From the NCBI RefSeq assembly GCF_026130165.1, contig NZ_JAIHOM010000009.1, positions 1-64,000 of the forward strand: DNA of 64,000 nt, given 5' to 3'. Position numbers and translations under genes: made by a program. Below, piece by piece: positions 63,910-64,000 of the stretch. Numbering within the stretch: the stretch's first letter is position 1; each line of letters opens with the position of its first letter. Source of the DNA: Spirulina subsalsa FACHB-351 (GTDB lineage Bacteria > Cyanobacteriota > Cyanobacteriia > Cyanobacteriales > Spirulinaceae). The notes beneath the pieces are model-generated. The model saw only the letters and a program-made list of their open reading frames with translations, was not told where the DNA came from and did not search any database.

Positions 63910-64000
63910 CTTGCTGAAAAAAAACAACGCTAGACTCAGCAAGGGAATAGGGAACAGGGAATAGGGAATTGATAATTGAGAATTGATAATTGCTCCCCTG
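63905..64000. mobile_element. MITE-like element, left part (cut by window edge)
   Basis: It begins GGGGCTTGCTGAAAAA, the terminus type seen at 46839 and 49359. ACAACGCTAGACTCAGCAAGGG then matches, in inverse orientation, the right part of the element at 49359. GGGAATAGGGAACAGGG and AATTGATAATTGAG steps follow up to the window edge. The other end is outside the window. Confidence 0.65.

Overview
The window is a chromosomal segment of a beta-cyanobacterium. The evidence is a Form IB Rubisco operon (rbcL-rbcX-rbcS), a beta-carboxysome operon (ccmK2-K1-L-M-N), two complete sets of CO2-uptake NDH-1 genes, ndhS, ferredoxin-thioredoxin reductase, a glucosylglycerol-hydrolase-like enzyme, and many copies of the HIP1 palindrome GCGATCGC. 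Genus cannot be fixed from the sequence alone.

Layout. (1) 1-25 kb is a carbon-concentrating-mechanism (CCM) region. The minus strand carries ndhF3-ndhD3-cupA (low-CO2-inducible CO2 uptake), then ddl, mazG, a DUF2227 gene, two convergent valine tRNAs, rbcL-rbcX-rbcS and ccmK2-K1-L-M-N. A TnpB-only IS200/IS605-type element follows. The plus strand then carries ndhF4-ndhD4-cupB (the constitutive CO2-uptake set), facing thrS. CO2 hydration, carboxysome shell and scaffold, and Rubisco therefore lie within about 23 kb. (2) 25-47 kb is mostly housekeeping and signalling: two tandem multi-PAS histidine kinases, purL and purF, a secreted legumain/caspase-like protein with an EF-hand, an EVE-domain protein, a third related kinase next to glyS, a hybrid kinase plus diguanylate cyclase pair, rodA and ndhS. 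(3) 47-64 kb holds a pentapeptide-repeat protein with an unrecognised triplicated-domain protein, an lptA-lptB-lptF/G lipopolysaccharide-export cluster, ftrC, comF-gtrA, a GH13 enzyme resembling glucosylglycerol hydrolase, a second TnpB element whose nuclease core is deleted in frame, a family-10-like glycosidase and a class A penicillin-binding protein.

Mobile and repeat DNA. Three layers were read directly. There are IS200/IS605 remains: one element cut by the left edge, two related copies at 16.7 and 57.2 kb, and three solitary right-end hairpins. There is a family of short non-coding elements with ends like AGGGCTTGCTGAATAAC, mostly flanked by TA and filled with GGGGAGCA or AATTGATAATTG tracts. 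There is also a 62-bp imperfect inverted repeat at two sites. These elements sit exactly at gene ends: they supply the stop codons of cupA, the pentapeptide gene, lptF and the caspase-like gene, probably also cupB, and one abuts the start codon of lptB. A compound minisatellite fills the ndhF3-ndhD3 gap.

The strongest candidates for something new are the TnpB derivative lacking its RuvC core together with the solitary omega-RNA-like ends, the calcium-binding caspase-like protein, the triplicated-domain protein beside the pentapeptide protein, and the repeat elements that redefine gene ends.
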